This document shows positions 48,960 through 50,000 of a stretch of 50,000 nt of DNA, piece after piece. This stretch comes from Chrysomallon squamiferum. Lineage: Eukaryota > Mollusca > Gastropoda > Neomphalida > Peltospiridae. A program made the position numbers and the translations under genes. The stretch is from NCBI GenBank assembly GCA_012295275.1, contig CM022675.1, positions 8,940,193-8,990,192 on the forward strand, read 5' to 3'. Each line of letters begins with the position of its first letter. The first letter of the stretch is position 1. The notes under the pieces are model-generated. The model did not search any database and was not told the DNA's origin. It was given only the letters and a program-made list of their open reading frames with translations.

Positions 48960-50000
48960 ATGAGTCAAAAATAAATTTCTAAAACAAACATCTGAAAAAT
49001 ACTTTCAAGAACCCTGAATTATTTCATATCATGGAATATTTCTCAATGCAGGCAATTCCCACAATAGATTTATCAAAGAACAAAAACAGTTCTGTGTTAA
49101 GCTACATATTAATGACTTTTTTAGTTCTGTATATTAGAAGATATAATTGGCTATATATATATATTTTTTTTTTTTCTCATCAGTGCATATATGAATATCC
49201 ATTATACTAAAAATTACATATATTTGACATTTCTCGTTTTTTTCTTGGCTGATTTCGTGAAATTGTTAATTTTCTGTTACAAATTTTAATGGTTTTTTAA
49301 TAAATTTGTAATTCAGTAGATAAAATATTCTTAAAAAATAATTTAAGATTAATTAATCCAGTTTTGTTATTTCAAACCATACATGAAGAATCTTTCATTA
49401 AAATAGATTAACAATATATTAATGTCATATTTTTTTTTTTTTTAAAGTTAGTAATAAATAAATAAATAAATAAATAAATATTATTAAATGTTTCAAAAAA
49501 CTTTAAAAAGACTTATATTTAATACCATATATTAATAAGAATATATAAAAACATTTAAAAAGAAAAAAGATATATTTTTTTTTTTTTTTAAATGAGACAG
49601 CAAAACAGTGTACTGAATTAAAGGACACATAGAAATTAAAATGGGACCAAACATAAATAAAGGGAGGCTATTCTAAAGGGAGCTCACTCTAGTAGAAATA
49701 TTTAATTGGCATGCATCTACACTGTAATAAATAAGCATTAATGTTAGATGATATATTAAATCATGCAGGCCTGCACCAAATAGGATTACAATTCCAGGGT
49801 GTGTATACAAATATTATGGGAGAGGGTGTGTGCACAATAATGAAATTAAGTTACCCAAGTGAGTGAGATTCTAACAAGGACGGTAACTCTGTTTTTGTTT
49901 ACTGTCTTCAACCTTGTGCATAAGAAGAGGCATTTATCCCAAAACATTTATAAATCAAGTGAAAGAATTTTGAACAGTTATTATTTAAAAAAAAAAAAAT
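48960..50000. other. AT-rich flank, no gene seen
   Basis: Mostly non-repetitive AT-rich sequence. The last 350 bp (49650-49940) has somewhat higher G+C and contains GGGAGGCTATTCT and GGTAACTCTG phrases, perhaps part of a dispersed element. Confidence 0.5.

Overview
This is eukaryotic, animal nuclear DNA: AT-rich, with intron-split genes, GT-AG splice sites and very abundant microsatellites (TTTA, ATT/AAT, CT/GA, AT, CA, ACT). Three metazoan protein-coding genes can be read exon by exon. The invertebrate-like gene structures, the microsatellite load and a short GGGAGG(C/T)AATTCT-type dispersed motif suggest a lophotrochozoan, perhaps a mollusc. That taxonomic guess is weak.

Region 1 (about 1-15875, + strand) is the 3' part of a BAZ2 (BAZ2A/BAZ2B) chromatin-remodelling subunit gene, 21 coding exons from 760 to a TAG stop at 15873-15875. 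The 5' part (MBD/TAM region) lies outside the window. Order: charged coiled coil, DDT domain, WHIM motifs, long acidic/lysine-rich insert, GWW motif, two PHD fingers in tandem, bromodomain. Two oddities stand out: an 11-copy, 24-bp (8-residue) coding tandem repeat in exon 11 (7330-7593), and an apparent 1-nt frame break near 10736-10775.

Region 2 (15876-26810) holds no recognisable gene: the converging 3' flanks/UTRs of BAZ2 and the next gene, with microsatellites, a 68-bp tandem array and a family of palindromic AGACTGAGTCT motifs.

Region 3 (26811-36995, - strand) is a complete ATF2/ATF7/CREB5-type bZIP transcription factor gene, ten coding exons, 541 residues: N-terminal C2H2 finger, JNK/p38-type TPTPT activation motif, bZIP. 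One intron has a GC-AG boundary, and introns carry three clear minisatellites (31, 27 and 26 bp units) plus a weaker 36-bp one.

Region 4 (36996-39537) separates two divergent genes; a CpG-containing patch at about 38800-38890 with ETS-like and NRF1-like sites may be a shared promoter.

Region 5 (39538-43864, + strand) is a complete glucose-6-phosphatase gene, seven coding exons, 342 residues, with the full phosphatase signature and a C-terminal KKDA ER-retrieval signal. Region 6 (43865-50000) shows no gene, only degenerate repeats and microsatellites.

The most interesting large-scale observation is the linkage: BAZ2, ATF2/7 and G6PC side by side. From general knowledge, the human relatives BAZ2B-G6PC2-ATF2 sit on 2q24-q31, BAZ2A-ATF7 on 12q13, G6PC1/G6PC3 on 17q21 and CREB5 on 7p15: the four Hox-bearing chromosomes. 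The window may preserve a compact version of an ancestral linkage that became the vertebrate Hox paralogon.
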